From: Ascaphus truei
Lineage: Eukaryota > Chordata > Amphibia > Anura > Ascaphidae
Direction of reading: 5' to 3'
DNA: 64,000 nt
Assembly (NCBI GenBank): GCA_036426205.1
Contig: CM071570.1
Coordinates: 57,518,926-57,582,925 of the forward strand
Below are positions 36,441 to 46,000 of this stretch, in pieces. The position numbers were made by a program, and so were the translations under genes. How positions within the stretch are numbered: position 1 is the first letter of the stretch; every line of letters starts with the position of its first letter. Under the pieces are notes generated by a model, which was given only the letters and a program-made list of their open reading frames with translations, did no database searches and was not told where the DNA came from.

Positions 36441-37964
36441 TGCATTATGATTTGAATAGAAACAAAATAAAAAAAAGGTACTATTATCTAATACCCGAAC
36501 TGATTGTTTTTTTTTTAAACCCCATAAGATTTCACATTGTTTTGCTACTTCAAATAGACGTTTGCCCAGGAACCATATTGGCCGAACAGGCCAAGTGATA
36601 GCAAGCGCAACAGAAAACCAATAACCAGACCGCGAAATCAACATGGACCCTGCAGAATCCTCAGTGTAATGTTTGGTACATAGTTGTTTTCTAGAACGCT
36701 GTCTTCATTAGAATGAACGTTGTATATTTAAGCAACATGTTATTAACAATGTATATATTACAATTTGTGATGCAATTTCAAGTGTCCTATAACCGTGTCA
36801 ATTAAATGATACATAGCAAGATAATGAAAAAAAAGGCCTTTTATTCAGAGACTTAATTTATAATTGGGGGTATAGTTTTTAAAACAATAATTTCGAAAGC
36901 ACAATTAAATTGATTACATTTCATACTTTCCACTACTTATACAGGTACATTATATATATATTACCATATTGAAGTTATAGTACTCAATACTGTGGTTGTT
37001 TCAGTGATATATTAGCCAATTAACACAAACAAGAACATTGATTTCAGGAAATGGCAATTGATTGCATGCATTAATATAATTAAAATATTGTTCCCCATCT
37101 CAAATCAATGAAATATTGTATTAAATTTGCGGGAATGGAAAAAACATGGCAATTATCACAGATACTTATTTTAAATGGATTGGGCTGCATACGGTAGTTG
37201 AACAGTAACTAACTCCCTATTTAAATGTAATGGTTGTGAGCTGCAAGGTAAAGCAATAACTCGAGCAAGCATGAGATCATTCATAATTCAATTATTATTT
37301 TAATTTGAGAGTCTAGGTAAATTATCCAAAGTATTTCATTACCTACATACTTCTGTGATGTTTTGCAAGTTTCTCAGTAGGAAAAAAGCAAAACCAAGAA
37401 GTATTGAGGAAACACAACCTTACTCATGTACAAAACCGGCGCAAAGCGAAACAAGGATTCACATAAAGTTACAGCTACCATGAGTTTCGGCTGCACTCAG
37501 GGTAATACTGTATAGAGAGGGCACTTGTTCAGGTTGGCAGTCAAATGTACCCATAATTGAAGAGATGTAATGGGAAGTTTGTGGTGAACAGAGGGGAGCA
37601 TCAGAGTCATTGTGAGCTGTGGTGTTTTCATTGGTGTGTTGCTGGAGGAATATGCCTTATCAGATTTGCCAGTGATTTTAAGAATACAATACTTTCCCTT
37701 TGAAGGTGGTTGTTGTGCATTCTGTTTCCTCCACTACAAGATTACTTATACAACCATCTAATTAAAAAAAAAAAAGCAACAAGCAACAAATCTCAAGCAC
37801 CTAATATCATGTACAGTATTTTGTCTAAACCTAGTCATATACACATCTACCTGTACACCCATTATTTAAAACCTGGCGCCAGACCACCTGATTAACAAAA
37901 AGCTTTTCCTTTCCTTTCCTTCAAACCTACTTTCACGCTACAGTTTCCCCAATTGATGTCCTGT
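36441..37964. other. AT-rich DNA of copy 1, no gene
   Basis: Matches 54572-56078. I see no protein-like frame or named repeat in it. Confidence 0.6.
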
Positions 37965-38330
37965 GGCTCTATGCAGTAAGCGCCGAAAAATGCAACTCGC
38001 CAATGGTACCTATCGGCTGATTCTGCAGTTTCCCTCTCCTTATGCAATAAAGTCGAATCCCTTCCGAATCAGCCGAAAACATTTGCTCCACTCTGCCGAG
38101 GATTTGCCGATCACACCAGGGTATCGGTGCCATGGCGGGGTGGTTTAGGTTCGCCAATGAAACTTCTTGCTGAATCTGCCGAAGCAAGCAGTTTTGGATT
38201 GAGCGGGCCATTTAAAGGCAGCCGTGTATTTTGATTCTTCTCTGTGTTGTGTTGGGATTGAAGAAAGAGAGAGAGAGACACACAGAGCTGGCCGATTTAC
38301 ACCTATTTCCTATTACTGAAGACAGTAGGC
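37965..38330 (+). mobile_element. Harbinger left end, copy 1 (cut at duplication edge)
   Basis: Matches the first ~370 bases of the Harbinger element (56079-56450), including GCTCTATGCAGTAAGCGCCG and the cluster of TGCCGA words. It stops abruptly at 38330, where 12 unmatched bases lead into the next copy of the duplicated unit. The transposon genes are therefore present only once. Confidence 0.8.
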
Positions 38331-38633
38331 CCTACATGCGTGGCAGTTTTCAAGAGACTATACAGTTTTATTCTAGAGGAGTGTGAGGTCCTACGTAGTG
38401 ACAGTGCCTGGTGGATCAGGGTTAAGCTGCTTGGCTTTCCACCTCCCCCTCCCCTTTCCCATAGGGGTATCTTTCATTTGGAAGTGAAAACACTGCTAAC
38501 TGCATTGCATTCGTCATCATACTGGGGTCTCCGATCGGGAACCCAGCGAGGATCATTTGCTGCTTTCACCCCTGCGTTGATTTGGATGAGATCAACTGAA
38601 CCTTGTGTATACTATATATATACCTCAATCCTG

Positions 38634-38890
38634 GATTGACTGATCATCTCGTTTATTTGACTACTGATATTGCTGTCTTACAGACACTTTTTTCATATGC
38701 TCCACCTCCCCTGTGCAGTTATTTTTTTACTACTGAATGTCTGCTTCACATATATTTTCATATATCCTCTTCAATTGAATTCAGAGTGGATGGGTCCTAT
38801 TGTTTTTAAATTTGTTGTCATTTGTAATTATTGATACATTATAACCATTCTCATAGTTATCAACTTAGGGGCATTAATTGTCTATTTTAT
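38634..38890 (+). repeat. Segment present three times (also 21860-22125 and 40078-40345)
   Basis: All three contain TTTCATATATCCTCTTCAAT and end before a stretch with GGGGCATTAATTGTCT. The copy at 40078-40345 joins the gypsy 3' LTR just as 21860-22125 does. The copy at 38634-38890 leads into unrelated DNA. The segment is non-coding and its identity is unknown. Confidence 0.75.
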
Positions 38891-39075
38891 TAAATTGATA
38901 TTTTTTATATTTCTATTGGTTGTTTGCGCTCCTTCCCCCTTCTTCTTTTTTATATATATGCACAGCCGGCACACCATTTGCAAGTAAATAGGTTTGGTGC
39001 TTATCCCATAAAGCAATAACAGACCATACGATACCGGTTGCAACATGACATCAAGGGACAGCACCCAGGTAAGTA

Positions 39076-39195
39076 GATCATACATATTTTATATTTGATA
39101 GAAGACACAAAAACCTTGAGAAAGGTCCCACTGGGGGACCGAAACATCGGTTTTTGTGTCTTTTATCAAATATAGAACATTTATGATCTATATAT
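39076..39195 (+). repeat. Long hairpin with a hammerhead-like centre
   Basis: Bases 39076-39115 pair with 39149-39195 as an imperfect stem of about 40 bp (ends GATCATA). The centre at 39104-39160 has stem I GACACAAAAACC with its exact complement, core TTGAGAAA (39116-39123), stem II GGTCCC/GGGACC, then GAAACATC. As in the 18593 motif, the core reads U at position 3, A at position 8 and has an extra A before stem II. It may be a relic ribozyme or a look-alike hairpin. Confidence 0.5.
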
Positions 39196-39203
39196 ATATA
39201 TAT

Positions 39204-39704
39204 ATAGCCAATGGAAATATAACTGTATACTCATTTGCATGTCTTAGGCAGGTCTGCAATCCCGCCTTTCACCATTATCACCCAGCACACAGCACTTCCA
39301 CTGCAGCAAGGGATTCTGGAAAATGATATGCAAATGAGTACACAGTGCCACTTTTTGCTTCAAAACCATTTTAAACATGGCTCCCTATAGGCTTAAGCTT
39401 GCTGCATGGTCACAGCTTTAAGCACAGTCAGGGTTAAGATGCATAGCCAGTAAACCCACCCACAGACAACTGTTTTGACCTTAATGGGTCTCATCAGTGT
39501 GGGGTTAGTTACACTGGCGATGCAAAGCTGAAGCAATCAGGATGGGCTTTAACATACTTAGTTAAGTTATGGTGAGTAAAAAAAGTGACAAAAACCCTCC
39601 ACAGCAAAGCATATAGCAAATGGAAATATAACTGTATGCTTATTTGCATGTCTTAGGCAGGTGTGCAACCCCGCCTTTCACCATTATCACCCAGCACACA
39701 GCAC

Positions 39705-39708
<4 letters not shown>
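39204..39708. repeat. 409-bp tandem unit (1.2 copies) containing a hammerhead motif
   Basis: The words ATGGAAATATAACTGTAT and CAGGT.TGCAA.CCCGCCTTTC recur at an offset of 409 bases (39211 and 39620). This gives one full unit plus a partial second copy that ends at a TA microsatellite. Within the unit lie a small inverted-repeat part (39223-39345, ends CTCATTTGCATGTC and complement) and the minus-strand hammerhead at 39455-39507. The same inverted-repeat part, in the opposite orientation, is at 57858-57979. A hammerhead per ~400-bp tandem unit is the layout of animal retrozymes. Confidence 0.65.
39455..39507 (-). ncRNA. Hammerhead ribozyme (type I), near-canonical
   Basis: On the minus strand: stem I CCCACA, canonical core CTGATGA (39497-39491 complement), stem II GACC and GGTC with loop CATTAA, then AAAA where GAAA is expected. 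A short stem III (ACA/TGT, loop GT) follows, then the cleavage triplet GTC, then the stem I partner TGTGGG, which extends further after a small bulge. Every conserved position fits except G12, which is A. On the plus strand this is TTTTGACC where TTTCGACC would be canonical, a CpG-type transition. Without G12, the general base, self-cleavage should be weak or absent in this copy. Confidence 0.7.

Positions 39709-39762
<54 letters not shown>
39709..39762. repeat. (TA)n microsatellite
   Basis: An uninterrupted run of TA dinucleotides of roughly 50 bases. It truncates the second copy of the 409-bp unit. Confidence 0.95.
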
Positions 39763-39763
<1 letters not shown>

Positions 39764-39940
39764 GACAGGGTCATTGACTCTTTCTATGTTAGTAGGAGAT
39801 GGCAGTATGCATGCTCTCCAGTAGACGACGGGTTAACCCAGCTTATTAAGCAGTCCACAGGTGATTCAAATTAAACTAGTTCACCTGCTTTAAAAAAGTC
39901 TCTCTCAGGCACAGAGAGAAGACAGAGGAGTGTTGGCAGA

Positions 39941-39941
39941 C

Positions 39942-40022
<81 letters not shown>
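39941..40022. repeat. (GACA)n microsatellite
   Basis: About 19 near-perfect tandem copies of GACA with one GATA early in the array. Apparent open frames across it are only repeat translation. Confidence 0.95.
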
Positions 40023-40024
<2 letters not shown>

Positions 40025-40347
40025 TTGATATTTTCTTTTATACTGTCCCACATTGTGTTGCTTGCTGCTACTTACACGGATTGACTGATACATCTCTGTT
40101 TATTCTGGACTATATTGCTGTCTTACAGGACACTTTATTCATATGCTCCACCTCCCCTGTGCAGTTACTTTTTTTACTACTGAATGTCTGCTTCACATAT
40201 ATTTTCATATATCCTCTTCAATTGAATTTCAGAGTGGGATGGGTCCTATTGGTTTTAAAATTTGTTGTCATTTGTATATTATTGATACATTCTACCATTC
40301 TCATAGTTATCAACTTACAGTAGGGGCATTAATTGTCTATTTTATTG

Positions 40348-40884
40348 CCAAGGTCAGGGAGTGGAGATGTCCGGAAGGTTGAGATGCGAGCTGAGATCGA
40401 GGGACGTGGAAAACAGCGTAGTCAGGAGGGAGCCGGGGGTCGAGAGCTATAGAGATTAGACTGCCAAGCCGTATCGTAACCTGAGTAGCAAAGAGAAGAG
40501 GAAACCAGAGTAGACATCCACAAGTGGAGACTATGTCGAGCAATGTGAAAGTTGTAAGACAGGTACTATATAGTGCGACTGACCAATAGGGTGTGGAGGC
40601 AGGCCTGGAGGAGCACGAGGAGCTGTCCTGGATTGTTTCCTATGATAGGCACACAGGTGAGCAGCTTTGGCACTGAGAAGTAGCCTGCACGTGTGTTGGG
40701 GGTGTGGTCTCACTGCCAGAGAGTGCGGGCTGGCTGCGGGGCAGCGGTGGCCCGTCGGGGAGGGTGGGGAAGACCCAGAAGCACGGGGACCGGGTGAGAC
40801 GCGATGGAGATGACCCACGCCGCGGGAGCCATAGGAGGTAAGGGGGGGTCACGCTGCGACTGCTGTCACCCCCAAATCCTCACA
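40348..40884 (-). repeat. 3' LTR of the gypsy element
   Basis: On the minus strand it begins TGTGAGGATT at 40884, immediately after a polypurine tract TAAGGGGGGTAC (40886-40897 complement), and ends ...GACCTTGGCA at about 40348. It lacks the stretch found near 45760-45835 in the other LTR. Confidence 0.85.
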
Positions 40885-42407
40885 GTACCCCCCTTAGGGT
40901 CGGCCTCAGGATGATCCTCCCAAGGTTTGGATGGAAACTTCCTCCGGATGCGTTTGAGAAGCCCCGGTGCGTGAATGTCCTTAAGAGATACCCATGATCT
41001 TTCTTCGGGTCCAAAGTCCTTCCAATGGACCATTAATTGAACCTTACCTCTCGAGGTGCGGGAATCCAGTATGGCTTGAACCTTGTACTCTTCGTTGCCC
41101 TGTATGATCACTGGGTCTGGTCTAAGAGTGTGGTCCGGAAAGAGAGAACTGGAGATAAACGGTTTGAGAAGAGATGTGTGAAATACATTAGTAATTCTCC
41201 TGCTTGGAGGTAATTGAAGGCGGAAGGCCACCGGGATAACCTGCTCCATGATGGCAAATGGGCACAGAAACCTAGGTGCCAATTTAGGGGAAGGGGTCTT
41301 GAGGTGGACTTTTTTGGAGGACAACCAATCCTTATCCTCTGGCTTGCAACTGGGTGCAGGTAAGTGATGACGGTAAGCCTGAAGCTTCAAAGTCTGGGAG
41401 GCTTTTTGATGCGCCGATTGAATTCTGGACCAGGAGTCCTGTAAGAGGGAGATTCATTGATCCACGGCTGGTATCCCAGAGGGAATATTAGAAATAGGTA
41501 AATGAGCTGGGTGGAATCTGTATTAATAGGGGCGTCTCCCGAGTGGATTAATTCCTAGAGGAATTAAAGGCATACTCAGCCCAAGGAAGTTATTCCGACA
41601 AGTCGTCCTGGGAGTCAGAGACGAAGCACCTCATAAACTTCTCGAGTGATTGGTTAGCCCTCTCGGTCTGTCCATTTGATTGAGGGTGATAACCCAAAGA
41701 AAAGGATGAAGAAATGCCCAGTCTTCTGGTGAAGGTCCTCCAGAACCTGGAAACAAATTGAGAGCCTCTATCCGATACGATGGATGTGGGAATGCCATGG
41801 ATCTGGAAAATTTATCTGGAAAAAATATCGGCAAGGGCGGGTGAGTAGGGTAATCACTTGAGTGGGACGAAATGAGCCATCTTGGAGAAGCGATCCACGA
41901 CTACTAATATGGTGTTCATACCGTTCAATTTAGGCAATTCGACAATAAAGTCCATGGATATGTGGGACCAGGGCCGTTCTGGAATCGGTAAAGGCAAAAG
42001 AAGACCATGGGGTCTCTGTCGAGGTATCTTATTCTGCGCACATACGGGCAAGCACAAGTAAATTCAAGGATGGTCTTGGCCACATTGGGCCACCAGAAAT
42101 TGCGACGGATGAGATCCAGTGTCTTCTTCAATCCCGGATGTCCTGCCGAACGAGAAGCGTGCCCCCAATCCAGGATCTCAGGAATAAACTTGGGCTCTAT
42201 GTATAGTGTATCCCTCGGTACCTCGAGGTCTCTAGGAAGATGTTCTTGAGCCTTGAGGATCTTTTCCAGATTCTTGAAAGCAGCGACCGCGAAGATCTTT
42301 TGCTTGGGAAGGATGGTCTCGGTAGTTTTCTCCGATCTCTCTTCAGAGGAACACTGTCTAGAGAGAGCATCCGTCTTGACGTTCTTGGTACCTGGAATGT
42401 AAGACAA
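40885..42407 (-). pseudogene. gypsy integrase with chromodomain
   Basis: The integrase would insert the element's cDNA. Visible from upstream to downstream on the minus strand: the YIPGTKNVKTDALSRQ joint (42400-42350), the zinc-binding region (WGHASRSAGHPGLKKTLDLI, with CACPYV near 42070), and the core start [20 protein letters not shown] (about 41960-41900). A frame-broken middle follows, then a long open part from 41390 with the chromodomain KVQLMVHWKDFGPEERSWVS (about 41080-41015). The core DDE region is broken by frame changes between 41840 and 41400, so the enzyme is probably inactive. The chromodomain itself looks intact. Confidence 0.85.
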
Positions 42408-42420
42408 AATAAAATTAAAC

Positions 42421-43353
42421 CTAGAAAAAAATAACGACCAGCGAGCTTGACGAGGCCTTGAGAATCGTAAATGGCTCTTTCGACCCTTCCAGAAGATGCC
42501 TCCATTCCTGAAGGGCCAACTTAGCTAAAAGTTCCCTATTGCCCACGTCATAATTCCTCTCAGTCAGAGAAAATTTCTTAGAGATAAATCCACAGGGGTG
42601 GAGTTTATCCTGGGGAGACAATCGCTGGGATAGAACCATGCCAGGACCGCATGCTTCCGAAGCGTCTACTTCCAGGGTAAATGAAAAAATTGGTGTAGGA
42701 GGATGGGAGCTGAGATGAAGGCTTGTTTCAATGTTTTGCTGTGACCGCCTCTTCACCACTTTCACTTGTTTCAATGTTTTGAATGCCATAACTGCCTTTG
42801 GTGACCGAGCCGAATTATCGGCTCCTTTTTGGGTCAGTGCAGTGATCAGAGCGATGATAGTGGAAAAATTGTGAATGAATTTCCGGTAATAATTGGAAAA
42901 CCCCAGAAACCGCTGAATGGAAATGAGGGAGTCGGGTTGCGGCCAATCCACTATGGCCTTAAGCTTCTCTGGGTCCATGGCCAAGCCCCTGTCGGAAATA
43001 ATATACCCAAGAAAGGAGGTGGAAGCCTGGTGAAACAGACATTTCTCCATCTTGGCAAACAAGCGATGCTCGTGGAGGCTGGAGAGTACGAACTTCATGT
43101 GGGTGATATGATCCTGAAGATCTTTAGAAAAAATAAGGATGTCGTCCAGATAGATAATAACAAAAAGGTTGAGTTCCGCTACGGGTGTTAAAGGCGGTCT
43201 TCCATTCGTCAGCCTCCCAGATACGAATAAGATTATATGCACCGCGAAGATCCAGCTTGGAAAATAGCCTACAGCCCTGAAGTCTGTCGAATAGTTATGT
43301 AATGAGAGGGTAACGGTTCTTCACCGTAATGCGGTTCAGGCCCCGGTAATCTA
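42421..43353 (-). pseudogene. gypsy reverse transcriptase (C-terminal part) and RNase H
   Basis: A 273-codon frame (43242-42421) contains the catalytic [13 protein letters not shown] (YLDD at 43152-43141), the thumb (KMEKCLFHQAS, FLGYIISDRGLAMDPEKLKA, QRFLGFSNYYRKFIHNFS) and RNase H starting [20 protein letters not shown] with NYDVGNRELLA and EWRHLLEG. The RT N-terminal part lies beyond a MITE at 43354-43752. Between the MITE and 43242 the frame changes at least once. Key aspartates are present, so loss of function comes from the insertion and frameshifts. Confidence 0.88.
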
Positions 43354-43752
43354 CACTGGCGACACACTTTATTCGAGCTCGGCTAGTCCCACGAATTCGG
43401 GTATACTCGGGTGTATTGAGGTTTGTGACTGTTTTCTGCCCGAGTGCATTGGGTTATTTTCCAGGCAGGGATTGAAGCATTTTATTCCCGCTGACTGCAA
43501 TACTGCACAGTATATATATATATATACTGCATTACAATTCATGAATTTATGCCATCTGGTAGACACGCGAAGCATTGCAGCCTATTAAATCCTAATCATT
43601 ATCATTTAGCAGATCAGCCGCCCATCAGCCAGGCATGAACCGTGGCTGGGAAGGCAAACGCAACGGGGCTTGTCAGAGGTGAGGAGCGGCGCATTCCAGG
43701 TATCTGCCAGGTACATACTGGGTATTTGCTCGAATAAAGTGTGTCGCAGCAG
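43354..43752 (+). mobile_element. TA-MITE inserted in gypsy RT
   Basis: A 399-bp non-coding element with terminal inverted repeats CACTGGCGACACACTTTATT and, at the other end, the complement of CTGCTGCGACACACTTTATT. It is flanked by TA on both sides (43352-43353 and 43753-43754). Removing it and one TA rejoins the RT reading LRPCI with DYRGLN, an internal control for the boundaries. An internal TA run is at 43512-43526. Other copies are at 50418-50823 and 58738-59129. TA targets point to the Tc1/mariner group or another TA-specific transposase. Confidence 0.88.
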
Positions 43753-43754
43753 TA

Positions 43755-43929
43755 TACACGGTCTGAGTGTATCGTCCTTCTTCTTAACAAAGAAGAATCC
43801 GGCCCCCGCGTGTGAGTTGGAATGCCATATAAAGCCCCACTTCAAGTTCCCACGGATATATTCGTCCATGGCTTCAGACTCAAGGAGAGAGAGGGGGTAG
43901 GATTTGGGCAGAGTATATCCAGGAACCAA
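43755..43929 (-). pseudogene. gypsy reverse transcriptase, N-terminal part
   Basis: Minus-strand reading [20 protein letters not shown], then [18 protein letters not shown], which is the RT finger region. It stops at the MITE edge and continues in sense on the other side. IRPS-like residues usual before AGAGFFF are changed, and upstream frames are broken. Confidence 0.8.
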
Positions 43930-44054
43930 GTCTATCGGACAATCGTAAGATCTGTGAGGGGTAGTACCTCGGATTGAGTCTTGCTGAAGACATCCATAAA
44001 GTCTGCGTACAGGGCGGGTAAGTTGCCCTTGGGGCTGGATGTGTTAGTCAGCAT

Positions 44055-44387
44055 TTAAGGCGGAAGTATAACCGGTGGAGGAGACTTCTCTGAGCTTGAC
44101 CTCCAGTCAATGGGATCTTGAGATGTCCAATCAATGCGCAGATTATGCTTCTGCAACCATGGTAAGCCAAGAGTGACAGGCGTTCCAGGGGCATGGATTA
44201 CATCCAAGGCCAGGTTCTCCTTGTGGAAATGAGGAGAAAGGGTGAGAGGGGTGGTCTCCAAGGAGATGTATGCCAGGTTGAGCGTGCGGCCGTTGATCCC
44301 TGCCAAGGCAACGGGAGACTTCTTCCTAATGAGTGGAATCTGGTTCAGTTCAGAGAAATGCAGGTCCACGAAGTTTCCAGCCTGCAC
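44055..44387 (-). pseudogene. gypsy protease region
   Basis: A 110-codon frame (minus strand) reads as the C-terminal half of a gypsy retropepsin: VDLHFSELNQIPLIRKKSPV, ISLETTPLTLSPHFHKE, and the segment VTLGLPWLQKHNLRIDW shared with 2071-2433. The catalytic DSGA triplet lies just upstream in another frame (FDSGAGWKLR on the adjacent reading at about 44390-44360), so a frameshift splits the domain. Confidence 0.8.
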
Positions 44388-44458
44388 CGGAATCGAAGAA
44401 TGCCGTAGTGGAAGTGCGGAAGGTAGGACCAGAGAGGGACACGGGAATGGTCAACTTC

Positions 44459-45203
44459 TTAGGAAGTTTCTTTTTGGAAAGGGGACAAGGAGAGTTGGCA
44501 CCCAGGGAGAGCCCCTTCATACTCACTGGGCTTTGTTGTTTCACGGACACAGAGGACATTCGCGGATAAGATGCTCAGAGGATCCGCTGTAATAGCATAA
44601 TCCACCGGCTCTGCGGAATTCTCGTATCGGTGCCGGGGTGCGCTGGACTCCGAGTTGCATTGGCTCCGGAGCCTCCAGAGCGGGCAATGGGTAGACGGCA
44701 GGTCTAGTGGTTGAAGAGAACCTGGGAAAGGGGGCACGGAAAGGCACAAATCGGAGCGGCGTACCTGGAGACGTTTGTCCACCCGAATGGCCTGGGCGAT
44801 GAGTTCCTCCAGAAGACCTGGCCTGGGTTGTGAGGCAAGCTCGTCCTTCACGGAATCCTCGCCTTTCCATAAGTAAGCTGTAGACGTACGCCACCTTCTT
44901 AACATCAGAGGAATACTGCTGCGGAGTCATCTCAAAATGGATCTCACATTGATTGAGAAAACAATGACAAGTGTGCGAGTCCCCGGCGTACGGCTTGGAT
45001 GCCGGAATCTTCGGACCCGGTGCTGCGGCGCCCACTGGTTCCACCTGTGCTGGAGGTGTAACCACAGGAGGTGCCTGTAAAGAGAGTTTTTATACCTGTT
45101 GAGTGAGAAGAAGCAGCTGATCAGTTAGGGCCTGGATTTGCTGATACATGGCCATCATCATACTGCCAAGTTCAGTCTGGTCTGCGTCTTGTGGGCTCGA
45201 CAT
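44459..45203 (-). pseudogene. gypsy gag with zinc-knuckle remnant
   Basis: Gag would form the particle that packages the element's RNA. The likely start is Met at 45203 (MSSPQDADQTELGSMMMAMY), followed by an in-frame stop at 45090. The reading then continues in the same frame from 45065 with the capsid-like part (PKIPASKPYAGDSHTCHCFL, NQCEIHFEMTPQQYSSDVKK). Near the C-terminus a CCHC knuckle remnant is read as CYYSGSSEHLIRECPLC, where the second Cys is replaced by Ser. Frame changes occur in the Arg/Gly-rich middle. Confidence 0.8.
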
Positions 45204-45391
45204 AATGTTACGTCGGTGCTGCCCGCAGACCAGACCCGTCCCTTGTACTGAGGTGGGACATATATGTGTACACGCACCGCAGAAGAAGGAGCATGTCCGG
45301 AGTGTGGTATCTTGTGTTGCCAAGCCAGGTGGATTTAGCTATAGCAATACTTGCCGGTACCGGGTATAGAAGAGACAGAGTAGTTGCCATT

Positions 45392-46000
45392 GCCAAGGTC
45401 AGGGAGTGGAGAGGTCCAGAAGGTCAAGATGCGAGCTGAGATCGAGGGACATGGAAAACAGCGTAGTCAGGAAGGAGCCGGGGGTCGAGAGCTAGAGAGA
45501 ATAGTCCGCCAAACCGTATCGTAACCTGAGTAGCAAAGAGAAGAGGAAACAGAGTAGACATCCACAAGTGGAGACTGTCGAGCAATGTGAAAGTCAGGTA
45601 CTATATAGTGCGGCTGACCAATAGGGAGTGGAGGCAGGCCTGGAGGAGCACGAGGAGCTGTTCTGGATTGATTCCTATGATAGGCACACAGGTGAGCAGC
45701 TTTGGCACTGAGAAGTAGCCTGCACGTGTGTTGAGGGTGTGGTCTCACTGCCAGAGCAGTGAATAAATTAACTTCACCTGGCACGCGCTCTGTAATGTCG
45801 GAGAGCGCGCTCCCAGGACAAATGGCAACCTCCTGAGTGCGGGCTGGCTGCGGGGCAGCGGTGGCCCGTCGGGGAGGGCGGGAAGACCCAGAAGCACAGG
45901 GACCGGGTGAGACCGGCGACGGAGACGACCCACGCCGCGGGAGCCGTAGGAGTTAAGGGGGGGGTCACGCTGCGACTGCCATGACCCCAGAATCCTCACA
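45392..46000 (-). repeat. 5' LTR of the gypsy element
   Basis: On the minus strand it starts TGTGAGGATT at 46000 and ends next to TTGGCAATGGCAACTAC, where a primer-binding site is expected. I could not assign the priming tRNA by eye. It is longer than the 3' LTR by a segment near 45760-45835. Confidence 0.85.

Larger units (their letters stand above)
21476..38330 (+). repeat. Tandem duplication, copy 1 (indel-rich)
   Basis: Nearly everything here has a collinear counterpart at 38340-56450. Copy 1 starts with GCAGTTTATCAAGAGACTAT (21478) and ends inside the Harbinger left end at 38330 (counterpart 56450). It differs from copy 2 mostly by one- and two-base insertions and deletions, often in homopolymers, so the coding frames that are open in copy 2 are broken here. 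Examples are RT 42421-43242 against 24457-24927, and the L1 frames 52454-53035 and 53769-54386 against 34345-36230. Two patches (28782-29020 and 32060-32260) have no counterpart. This pattern fits uncorrected long-read sequence better than natural decay. Confidence 0.85.
40348..46000 (-). mobile_element. Ty3/gypsy chromovirus with two LTRs
   Basis: A structurally complete element on the minus strand: 5' LTR 46000-45392, gag, protease, RT, RNase H, integrase with chromodomain, polypurine tract, 3' LTR 40884-40348. The two LTRs align along their shared length, but the 5' LTR contains a stretch (near 45760-45835) missing from the other, and there are scattered substitutions. The insertion is therefore not recent. 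Flanking bases (TTATT and AACAA) do not form a target duplication. Protein frames have several breaks, and a TA-MITE interrupts RT. It belongs to the same broad group as the relic at 2065-7195 but is much better preserved. Confidence 0.9.

Noticed and set aside
39941..40022. CRISPR-like short tandem repeats
   Set aside because: Four-base units without spacers, in an animal genome.
39871..40093. Open frames on the minus strand rich in Cys, Leu, Ser and Val
   Set aside because: They are translations of the (GACA)n microsatellite.
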